A stretch of 9,895 nucleotides of DNA. Source: Methylococcaceae bacterium (GTDB lineage: Bacteria > Pseudomonadota > Gammaproteobacteria > Methylococcales > Methylomonadaceae). Both the position numbers and the translations under genes were made by a program. Positions 1 to 5,718 of the stretch are shown here, one piece after another; position 1 is the stretch's first letter, and each line of letters starts with the position of its first letter. The stretch covers positions 1-9,895 of the forward strand of contig JAKIVF010000121.1 in NCBI GenBank assembly GCA_021647145.1, in the 5' to 3' direction. The notes beneath the pieces were generated by a model that ran no database searches, had not been told where the DNA came from, and saw nothing but the letters and a program-made list of their open reading frames with translations.

Positions 1-186
1 GATTCATGTGCGTCCTATTTGAGTTTTTAGATGATTTCAAGTCAACTTATATTATACTCTTTTAGGGCGCTATTTTCTTTGTTAATCAATGACTTGCTTT
101 CTTATTTGAACTCCGAAACTTTAGTTAGTATCACTTAATTAGCCTTTTTGAATAGATAAACTCAGTAAGTCTTGATTAGTCATCAA

Positions 187-951
187 TTAATCTAACAAAT
201 CAGATAATGATTCGAGTAGAGCAGGTAAAACAACGCCTGCTTTACCTTTATAGTTGTAATGCGCCTTACTATCTAAAGGGGTTACATCTGTGTTAATTTG
301 AACTATTTTAGCACCACGAACTGCTGCCATATCTGGAAGCTTTGCCGCTGGCCATACTAAGGATGATGTACCAATAGAAAAGATAACATCACAATTCAAG
401 ACTGCTTCCTCTGCCTGTTTCCATTGGTCTTCAGGTAAAGATTCTCCAAACCAGACTACACCAGGACGAACATATCCATTGCACTCTGCACAACGAGGCG
501 GCTCTATCCGCTCATCTTTAACTATTGGTATTTGATGGTCCGTAGAAAAAACATAAGGTTCAGCGCAACTAAAACATCGAGGATTATGGAGGCTTCCATG
601 TAGATGCTTCACTACTCTATTTCCAGCACGTTCATGTAAATCATCCACATTTTGAGTGATGACAGTTAATCGTTCAACATAATCACTTAATTCCACTATT
701 GCAAAATGTCCTGCGTTTGGTTCTGCACTTAATACCTGATTACGCCTTGATTCATACCATCCCCAGACTAAAGATTTATCGGCTAGGTAGCCTTCAGGAC
801 TTGCTAACACTTGTGGATTGTATTGTTCCCATAGCCCTGTCTGGGCATCTCGAAAGGTGGGAATGCCACTTTCCGAAGACATACCAGCACCAGAAAAAAC
901 TACAACATGCTTTGCTCTTAGTAAGCCAATCAATAAATCTTCACTAAACAC
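187..951 (-). CDS. cobB: SIR2-family NAD-dependent protein deacylase (CobB-type)
   Basis: Sirtuin that removes acyl groups from lysines using NAD+, acting in the cytoplasm. Numbering is from the GTG start chosen here (254 aa, usual for CobB). Seen: the NAD-binding GAGMSSESGIPTFRD motif near residues 21-35; TQNVDDLHERAG near 99-110; catalytic His in HLHGS near 118; a four-cysteine zinc site (C126, C129, C154, C157); and GTSS near 194-197. A YESRR motif at 66-70 supplies the Tyr-x-x-Arg pair typical of class III sirtuins such as CobB and SIRT5, so desuccinylase as well as deacetylase activity is likely by family knowledge. The reading frame runs open upstream to an ATG at 1050, but the extra 33 residues lack sirtuin character and overlap a hairpin at 1014-1032. 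GTG at 951 has GGAAG nine bases upstream. It may be host or element cargo. Confidence 0.9.
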   Translation of the reverse strand: MFSEDLLIGLLRAKHVVVFSGAGMSSESGIPTFRDAQTGLWEQYNPQVLASPEGYLADKSLVWGWYESRRNQVLSAEPNAGHFAIVELSDYVERLTVITQNVDDLHERAGNRVVKHLHGSLHNPRCFSCAEPYVFSTDHQIPIVKDERIEPPRCAECNGYVRPGVVWFGESLPEDQWKQAEEAVLNCDVIFSIGTSSLVWPAAKLPDMAAVRGAKIVQINTDVTPLDSKAHYNYKGKAGVVLPALLESLSDLLD

Positions 952-970
952 TTGATAATGCTTCCATTTG

Positions 971-999
971 AATATACAGTAACTTAAAGCCTTGTTTAA
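971..999 (-). promoter_or_regulatory. candidate sigma70 promoter for the sirtuin gene
   Basis: On the minus strand, TTAAAC (994-999) and TATATT (971-976) are separated by 17 bases. Transcription would start about 12 bases before the GTG at 951, which fits the shorter sirtuin start. Both boxes are imperfect and the region is AT-rich, so this is tentative. Confidence 0.25.
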
Positions 1000-1013
1000 G
1001 GTAGGTATTAACC

Positions 1014-1032
1014 CCAGGCAATTGCAGCCTGG
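1014..1032. repeat. hairpin repeat, copy A
   Basis: Plus strand ccaggc-aattgca-gcctgg: a 6-bp stem with a 7-base loop. A near-identical hairpin lies at 1434-1452 in the opposite orientation (16 of 17 core bases). There is no T-run on either side, so it is not a convincing intrinsic terminator. The two copies flank the broken gene at 1093-1362. Confidence 0.5.
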
Positions 1033-1092
1033 CAGTCCTGCGTAAATCAAGGCTTTTTTTCTTTTAGTAAGCCTTATTCCCTTGGTAATAAA

Positions 1093-1362
1093 TTAGTCAT
1101 CATTTATAGATGATTGACTGTATTCATCCAAACCATGTTCCTTGATAAACTCATCAGTGAATTTGAGCTGGCCGCTATAGACCAACATTGTTCCACAAAC
1201 CACATTTGTTTTGTCTGGTTTTTCTGTAAATAGTTCTTCGATCCAATATAGAGAACGTTCAACTCACGCTACTACACCAACTGAAGGCGCAGGGGCTTTA
1301 GGCATTATCCACATTGAAGGATTCATTAATTGTTTTGGTGGAGTAGTACTTAACTTAGCCAT
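1093..1362 (-). pseudogene. small unknown gene interrupted by an in-frame TGA
   Basis: Reading from ATG at 1362, with AGGGG six bases upstream, gives a single frame of 89 codons ending in TAA at 1093-1095. It is broken only by TGA at codon 33 (1264-1266). The first half begins MAKLSTTPPKQLMNPSMW; the second half after the stop begins VERSLYWIEELFTEKPD and ends in an acidic tail. Both halves look protein-like and share the frame, so a single TGG-to-TGA or CGA-to-TGA change is the simplest explanation. I do not recognise the family. It lies between the three-gene block starting with DUF5681 and the sirtuin, on the same strand. Alternatives: a short 32-residue protein is made, or a second product starts internally. 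Confidence 0.55.
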
Positions 1363-1423
1363 TGATTTCCCCTGAATGAAGTTAAGATGTATATCTAGAA
1401 TTTGATAGTTATATCAGCTCAGC

Positions 1424-1481
1424 AAAACAGCCAGCAGGCTACAATTGCCTGCGAGTGTGCTTTAACCAAGCTGACTGTTTT
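1424..1481. repeat. nested inverted repeat containing hairpin copy B
   Basis: An inner hairpin (gcaggc-tacaatt-gcctgc, 1434-1452) repeats the core of the hairpin at 1014-1032 in opposite orientation. It is enclosed by an outer inverted repeat, 1424-1435 against 1470-1481, matching at 11 of 12 positions and ending in TTTT on both strands. On the minus strand it lies about 40 bases after the stop of the gene at 1521-1757 and could end that transcript. It could equally be a boundary structure of the element. Confidence 0.4.
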
Positions 1482-1520
1482 ATTATGCACCCATGAAATT
1501 AGACTGTAAATTATTTTAAA

Positions 1521-1757
1521 TTAAACAGTGTTTTGTATAAACCCCATCCTTGCACTAATTTCGTTACCTTTATCCATCAATTCCTTACATTCCCTTTGAG
1601 CATTACACCCCTTGCAGTTTGAACAGTGTGACTCCGCTATCCGTTTTTCTACTTCCTCAAGCTGCTTTCGTAACTCTTCTTCAGTCAGGTGTGATAGTGA
1701 TGTAATTTTTGGACTAAATTTCTCAAGTTTTTCAAGTCTACGTATCAGTGTAGTCAT
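1521..1757 (-). CDS. small Cys-rich coiled-coil protein, unknown
   Basis: A 78-residue protein I do not recognise. Residues 1-42 are rich in Lys, Glu and Leu and look helical or coiled-coil. A cluster C45-x2-C48-x2-C51-x5-C57 follows and could bind a metal such as zinc, though no standard finger spacing is obvious. It is the last gene of the block that starts with DUF5681 and begins 39 bases after the preceding stop, with only a weak ribosome binding site. There is no signal peptide or membrane segment. The context suggests a packaging or morphogenesis accessory of the satellite, but that is inference. Confidence 0.6.
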   Translation of the reverse strand: MTTLIRRLEKLEKFSPKITSLSHLTEEELRKQLEEVEKRIAESHCSNCKGCNAQRECKELMDKGNEISARMGFIQNTV

Positions 1758-1796
1758 TTTATTTCTATCAAAAACAATTATTTTTTAAATCAACCA

Positions 1797-2279
1797 TCAA
1801 CTCTTTAAAAAAGCAATTTTTGAAAATAGTTCTGTATACTGCCCAACAAATTTATTGTCTATCTTGCCTTCAAAAACAGGATGATAGTCGTTACATTCAG
1901 CAAACCGTTTAACTGCTGATACATCAATATTTAGTTCTTTGCATACGGCTTCTAGTGCGGCATCCATCGAACTAATTTTGCTCATAAATAGTCTGACTGT
2001 CTTATCATAGCTATCATCTTCTAAAGAAAGTGCGATAAGAGTACTTAACTGACAAAGTGTTTTCCAATACGTTATCCCATAACACCCAGATAGACTACTA
2101 AGTCCAATCATCCGTTGCTGGTAATCTATATGTGGTGATGAATATGTTCTCATCTCAACTGAATCAAGTATTAAATCAGCTTCGTTTTCATCCTTTCTAA
2201 TAGCAGCTTCAAATACCAATGCCGCTTGTTCATAAGGCGTTAGCTTGCTGTAAAGTTTATTGACCTGCTGTTGTTTCAT
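1797..2279 (-). CDS. hypothetical protein, translationally coupled to DUF5681 gene
   Basis: A 160-residue, mostly helical, soluble-looking protein of unknown family. Its ATG overlaps the stop of the upstream gene as TAATG, with AGAGG seven bases before the start, so the two are probably made together. Residues 60-90 contain a Ser/Leu/Cys-rich stretch (SLSGCYGITYWKTLCQLSTL) that looks like a buried helix rather than a clear membrane span. In a phage satellite, a gene next to a small-terminase-like gene could act in packaging or interfere with a helper phage; nothing in the sequence proves this. Confidence 0.7.
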   Translation of the reverse strand: MKQQQVNKLYSKLTPYEQAALVFEAAIRKDENEADLILDSVEMRTYSSPHIDYQQRMIGLSSLSGCYGITYWKTLCQLSTLIALSLEDDSYDKTVRLFMSKISSMDAALEAVCKELNIDVSAVKRFAECNDYHPVFEGKIDNKFVGQYTELFSKIAFLKS

Positions 2280-2695
2280 TATCTAGCCTCTAGTTGCTTT
2301 TCAAGCCTGGCTAATCGCTGACTTATTTCTTCCAGTTCAACGAGTTTTGATTGGTCAGACAATGCTCTTATTAACTGCGCCCCAATATCGGGTGGAATAC
2401 TCCCCTTCATTGTTGCATTGACTACATTGCCCCCCGTTTCAGGTAAGTTTTCACCAATGGGAATATTAACGGGTAATGCCTGGCTTTTTAGTGGTGGAAC
2501 TATTCTATCCAGTAATATCTTTGCTGCTTGAATATCGCCTTCTTTAGCCTGTTTAACCAGTACTTTGACAATATCTTCAGCTTCTAAACTTATTGCTTTC
2601 CTAAGTTGTGTACTGGCTGTTTTTCCAGGCTCTCTACCTTTAATGTTACCACTCACACCTTTTTTGAAGGTGCCATCCATATTACGTGCTGTCAT
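2279..2695 (-). CDS. DUF5681-type protein, small-terminase-like candidate
   Basis: A 138-residue protein. The segment at residues 7-21 (DGTFKKGVSGNIKGR) is the hallmark of DUF5681 proteins. A helical part follows, ending near LLDRIVPP (60-68), then a Pro/Gly-rich linker, and a Leu/Glu-rich C-terminus (115-138) that looks like a coiled coil. DUF5681 proteins commonly lie in prophages near terminase genes, so a DNA-recognition role in packaging is plausible but inferred. An upstream ATG at 2752 is open, but ATG at 2695 has AGGAG nine bases upstream and starts just before the conserved motif, so I prefer it. No large terminase is in the window, which fits a satellite using a helper's packaging motor. 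It is the first gene after the symmetric repeat region. Confidence 0.75.
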   Translation of the reverse strand: MTARNMDGTFKKGVSGNIKGREPGKTASTQLRKAISLEAEDIVKVLVKQAKEGDIQAAKILLDRIVPPLKSQALPVNIPIGENLPETGGNVVNATMKGSIPPDIGAQLIRALSDQSKLVELEEISQRLARLEKQLEAR

Positions 2696-2760
2696 CCTGT
2701 TTATCTCCTGTATTATCAGGTTATCACTGCAAATTTGACTTCTCAAAAACATACATCGTG

Positions 2761-3003
2761 GAAAAAGGTTCTAAAGTAAACTTAGGATTTTAGGATTTGC
2801 CCTGCATCCTTTGTGTAGTATGGCTTTAGCATCCTAAAAAGTGATTTCAACTTTTAGTTATTTTTTAGGCCGTTTTTAGGTTTCCTAAAAGTCACCTAAA
2901 TTTTAACTAAGTTTTAAAAACAAAAGTTAGGACTCAATGTCCTTGATATATATGGGCTGTAGCTTGAATCCTAAATTCCTAAAAGTTGTTTATAACCTTT
3001 TTC
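2761..3003. repeat. 243-bp symmetric iteron region, probable replication origin
   Basis: It fills most of the 322-base gap between the helicase stop and the DUF5681 start. Ten TTAGG/CCTAA motifs are exactly mirrored about base 2882: 2782 with 2978, 2790 with 2970, 2833 with 2927, 2865 with 2895, and 2876 with 2884 (left ends). A sixth pair, TTAGTTA/TAACTAA, is at 2854-2860 and 2904-2910. The outermost 15 bases (2761-2775 and 2989-3003) match at 14 of 15 when reverse-complemented. Ungapped arm identity over 121 bases is 78. SaPI origins lie downstream of rep and consist of two iteron sets around an AT-rich core, and P4 uses repeat regions bound by its alpha protein. Position and design therefore favour an origin bound by the neighbouring helicase. 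A regulatory array for the downstream block is the alternative. Confidence 0.65.
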
Positions 3004-3017
3004 TCACACCTCTGTTT

Positions 3018-4532
3018 TTAAGGTTTATATTTCTTTACCATTTTGAAACAATCTTTGTTGTGATTGTCTTTTGTTCGTTTAATGCCCAACGCTTGTAATC
3101 GCTTGCCAAAATTATTTTTCCCTAACGCCCTATATCCATCATCATTACAAAAGTCCTTATAGTCGGCATATATATTTGATAAGTAGATAATACTTATTTC
3201 ACTGGCTTCATATCCTGAGTCATCAAAAAATAAAGCGACACTATCGGTCTCTTTAATAAATTTAGCTTTGAATTTATGGCACTCTTGCGATATAAAAATA
3301 TCTTCATTGGCTATAACACGTTCAGCCCCTTCAATTATCCAGTTAAGCACTCCAGCCTTATTACTTAATATTTTCTTATGCAGTGATTTATCCTGTTTAT
3401 CATCGGCAATTGTTTTATCAAATGGAATAATTAAAATACGTCGATAGAATCCGTGAGTATGTTCAATATTTGCGTTATCCAGTCGATTGACATTAAATAT
3501 AAGTTTTGCATAGTTTGACATGGTAAAAGGTTCACAGTAAGGTAAACGGGCTTCTACTGGCTCACCACTTGCCAAGGTTTTAAACAACCCTGCGTCAATA
3601 TTAGTTAGCTTAATATCTGTGCCATAATTAACAATCTTATCTTTAATTTTTGCCCGATAATACCCGCTATTATCTGTTAAGCTTTCAAGTGAATAATGGC
3701 TTATATTTTCATCACCGATTAAACCGTTTATCACTTCAAATAAAACACTTTTACCATTTGCCCCTGTACCATATAAGAAAAATATCTTTTCTAGCTTTAA
3801 GCCTTTAACAAATAAATAACCGCAGGTTTCCTGCAATGTAAGCTGTGTTTCTTTATCAGGTAATACTTCATCCAGATACTTTTGAAAGATAGCGTTATGA
3901 GCTTTAGGGTTATAGTTAAAGGGTAGTTGGTGTGTTAAAAAATCTCGGTAATCAAATGGTTTAACTGTCACACCTTCACTATTTAAAACCAATGTGCCAT
4001 TATTTAAGTTAATCATTGATTGCTGGGTGTAATGTTTATCTGTAAAGAACCCATCCTGTATGGCCTGGTCATAAAGCTGGACAATAAACTTACTATCCTT
4101 AGCTTTAATAGGTGGATAGCCCTGTTTTATAGCTACATCTTTAAGGAAGTTCTTTAACTCATCCTTATCTAAACTTATCCACATGCTGCCCGTGTAGATA
4201 TAAAATAGTCCTGAGTCCAGTGCTAAATGCCAGTTATGACTTTTTGCTGACTTCATTAACTCGTCAATAATCGCTACTTTATAGTTACTTTGAGTTGGTG
4301 GATTTTCTCCACCATTAGAATTTTTCGTTGGCTCCCAACCTAATGCCATACATACGTCAACAAAATTTACTCGCTTGATTTTAACCAATAAATTATTAAG
4401 TGTATTTCGTTTTACTTCTGTTATTGATTTAGCTTTAATTAACTCTACATTGGGGGTTTCAGGAATAATAGCTGTATCATTATTCTTATCATGTGCACCA
4501 TAAAAATCATCTACTTTATCCTCTAAACTCAT
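3018..4532 (-). CDS. SF3/D5-like replicative helicase, P4-primase C-terminal type
   Basis: Replication initiator and helicase of the element. A D5_N-like region runs from about residue 175 to 245 (NGTLVLNSEG, then FLTHQLPFNYNP). The helicase core follows: Walker A GTGANGKS at 255-262, a Walker B-like strand KIVNYGTDI at 299-307, sensor-1 strand KLIFNVNRLD at 343-352, and the arginine pair in GFYRRILIIPF near 364-365. The C-terminus looks like a small DNA-binding domain. Residues 1-170 show no visible primase motifs (no TOPRIM and no DxD of an AEP primase). Its ATG overlaps the stop of the CHC2 gene as ATGA, so the two are translated together. The symmetric repeat region starts 14 bases beyond its stop, as expected for a rep gene followed by its origin. 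Confidence 0.9.
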   Translation of the reverse strand: MSLEDKVDDFYGAHDKNNDTAIIPETPNVELIKAKSITEVKRNTLNNLLVKIKRVNFVDVCMALGWEPTKNSNGGENPPTQSNYKVAIIDELMKSAKSHNWHLALDSGLFYIYTGSMWISLDKDELKNFLKDVAIKQGYPPIKAKDSKFIVQLYDQAIQDGFFTDKHYTQQSMINLNNGTLVLNSEGVTVKPFDYRDFLTHQLPFNYNPKAHNAIFQKYLDEVLPDKETQLTLQETCGYLFVKGLKLEKIFFLYGTGANGKSVLFEVINGLIGDENISHYSLESLTDNSGYYRAKIKDKIVNYGTDIKLTNIDAGLFKTLASGEPVEARLPYCEPFTMSNYAKLIFNVNRLDNANIEHTHGFYRRILIIPFDKTIADDKQDKSLHKKILSNKAGVLNWIIEGAERVIANEDIFISQECHKFKAKFIKETDSVALFFDDSGYEASEISIIYLSNIYADYKDFCNDDGYRALGKNNFGKRLQALGIKRTKDNHNKDCFKMVKKYKP

Positions 4533-4945
4533 CGTCTACACTCTCTTGCAATATCATCAATGGTTTGCTCTGCTTTGAGTACACGCTTTTGGTCTTCAGT
4601 AGTAAGAGCTTCTTTATTGATTAATTGACGAATAGCAATGCAAAGAATGATTGATTGATAAACCATTCGATCAAACAGTTCATACTTGTTGAATTTTGGT
4701 GGTTTACTCCCTTTTTTATAGGTCGGGTTGTCAGGCATTAAATCAGCTATTGATAAGTCAATGCTTGATACAATCGACTCCACGTCGCAACCAGCAAAAC
4801 AATGGATTAAGATTTCCCCATCATCAGTTTGTTTAATTGCTAGTGAAGGGTTTTTATCATTATGGGCTGGACAACATGCGAGCCATTTACCATCCCCTGT
4901 TCGTCTTATTTTTTCAAGACGAGCTAATAGTTGGTCTATATTCAT
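4529..4945 (-). CDS. stand-alone CHC2 primase-type zinc-finger protein
   Basis: A 138-residue protein with the N-terminal zinc finger of DnaG-type primases: C25-P-A-H28 and HC49-FAGC53, with the NPSLAI strand between them. In DnaG this finger reads template for primer start sites. After residue 75 the protein is a short basic stretch and helices, with no TOPRIM catalytic domain. The start has AAGGA eight bases upstream. It overlaps the helicase gene by four bases (ATGA), so the two probably form one priming and helicase unit. It may hand the template to host DnaG or to an unrecognised catalytic domain. Confidence 0.85.
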   Translation of the reverse strand: MNIDQLLARLEKIRRTGDGKWLACCPAHNDKNPSLAIKQTDDGEILIHCFAGCDVESIVSSIDLSIADLMPDNPTYKKGSKPPKFNKYELFDRMVYQSIILCIAIRQLINKEALTTEDQKRVLKAEQTIDDIARECRR

Positions 4946-5038
4946 TAATAATATCCTTATAGATTACTTTCCTTCAGATACTATTCTGTTAAAATAGCTC
5001 TGCTGGTGAAATTTCATCTATTTTTATCTGTTAGTAGA

Positions 5039-5060
5039 GGGCAGTGCGCCAACACCGCCC
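5039..5060 (-). promoter_or_regulatory. GC-rich hairpin between regulator and primase genes
   Basis: Minus-strand RNA would fold as GGGCGGTG-ttggcg-CACTGCCC: 8 bp with one G-U pair and a 6-base loop. It starts 11 bases after the 84-residue protein's stop and lies about 94 bases upstream of the CHC2 start. No T-run follows, so it is not a standard terminator; attenuation or mRNA processing is possible. A related hairpin lies at 8472-8492. Confidence 0.45.
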
Positions 5061-5071
5061 AACTTTTGAAA

Positions 5072-5326
5072 TTACTTAAGCCAATCTCTTACAATTGCTT
5101 TGTCTTCTAGGGTTAGTTGATATAACCCTGGATAACAAGCATTGCCATCACGGTCAAACCGTTCTACGCGCTCACAAGGTATTTCAAGTCCTCTGCATCG
5201 TAATCCACGGATTAATTCTGGAGAGTTACTACACCCTGCAATTCCATCAAGGTTTTCACGCATTTGAGAGTTATTCATTAATGCTCGAAGTGTACGAGTT
5301 TGACGAGGGTTTAGATTCCTTTTCAT
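5072..5326 (-). CDS. small winged-helix-like DNA-binding protein
   Basis: An 84-residue basic protein. Residues 7-45 (PRQTRTLRALM, then a helix ending in GIAGCSNSPELIRGLRCRG) look like a helix-turn-helix, and residues 46-75 look like a wing with GLEIPCERV and DRDGNACYPGLY. The last ten residues form a helix. This layout is common in small regulators of integrated elements. The start codon overlaps the stop of the AlpA-like gene as TAATG, with AGAGG seven bases upstream, so both are made from one message. A role as transcriptional regulator or excision factor is likely; the target site is unknown. Confidence 0.7.
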   Translation of the reverse strand: MKRNLNPRQTRTLRALMNNSQMRENLDGIAGCSNSPELIRGLRCRGLEIPCERVERFDRDGNACYPGLYQLTLEDKAIVRDWLK

Positions 5327-5541
5327 TAGGCAGCCTCTTCATTTTGTCTTTCAACACAGGCGAAGAATTCAGCTTCATCTACTAAAACGCGCCCACCAAC
5401 TCGCTTAAATGCAGATTGAAAGCCATTTGTATTTTCGTTGAATATCAGGTGTCTTAAACCGCCAATTGGTGGCCATGGGTGGTAATCATTCCATTGTGTA
5501 ACTGGAATCAATTTGGATGGTTTGTTTTGTGTATTAAGCAT
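5326..5541 (-). CDS. AlpA/excisionase-like small DNA-binding protein
   Basis: A 71-residue protein of the compact AlpA/MerR-like helix-turn-helix type. WPPIGGLRHLIF (23-34) looks like the first helix pair, NGFQSAFKRVGGRVLVDEAEFFACVERQN (39-67) like the recognition helix, beta turn and last helix. In P4-like elements and PICIs such proteins switch on the integrase or act as recombination directionality factors. The start has AGAGG six bases upstream and lies 177 bases after the stop of the preceding large gene, so it probably has its own promoter. The tandem repeats at 5651-5676 lie upstream and are candidate operators. Confidence 0.75.
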   Translation of the reverse strand: MLNTQNKPSKLIPVTQWNDYHPWPPIGGLRHLIFNENTNGFQSAFKRVGGRVLVDEAEFFACVERQNEEAA

Positions 5542-5650
5542 AGTTGCCTCTTTAATTCAGTTTTGATGAATCTCCGTTAGCTGTTGTTACTCACGGATTG
5601 GGCATAGCTTAAGTCCGGTTTTTTTCCCTGGTTTCCCGAATAAAGACTTA

Positions 5651-5676
5651 GGAAACTTAGCAGGGAAACTTAGCAG
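5651..5676. repeat. two tandem 13-bp repeats, candidate operator
   Basis: The unit ggaaacttagcag occurs at 5651-5663 and again at 5664-5676, followed by ggaa of a third unit. TTCCC words at 5624-5628 and 5633-5637 lie nearby on the other strand. The repeats sit 110-135 bases upstream of the AlpA-like start codon, where an operator would be expected. I could not identify a clear promoter in this gap. Confidence 0.45.
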
Positions 5677-5718
5677 GGAATTTATATGGAATAATCGCTA
5701 TATAAATGCTTGACAGTT

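Noticed and set aside
699..947. Plus-strand open frame of 82 codons
   Set aside because: It lies entirely antisense to the sirtuin, with no family character and no ribosome binding site; the same holds for the other plus-strand frames at 4728, 5095, 6234, 7046 and 7204.
952..1050. N-terminal extension of the sirtuin to ATG 1050
   Set aside because: The 33 residues do not look like sirtuin sequence, overlap a hairpin and lack a good ribosome binding site; GTG 951 fits family length.
1050..1076. Terminator from the aaggctt...aagcctt inverted repeat
   Set aside because: The T-run lies in the loop instead of after the stem on both strands.
1264..1266. In-frame TGA read as selenocysteine
   Set aside because: The residue context (VVA-TGA-VERSLYW) is not a known redox motif, no convincing SECIS hairpin follows at the right distance, and a Trp or Arg codon change is simpler.
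2696..2752. Longer start of the DUF5681 protein at ATG 2752
   Set aside because: ATG 2695 has AGGAG at a good distance and lies just before the conserved motif.
2761..3003. CRISPR array or intrinsic terminator at the repeated motifs
   Set aside because: Motifs are 5-9 bases, in both orientations and unevenly spaced, with no spacers or cas genes, and no compact GC stem with a T-run.
5709..5714. Perfect TTGACA on the plus strand
   Set aside because: It would drive transcription antisense into the 539-residue gene and there is no good -10 box 17 bases on (GATTTT).
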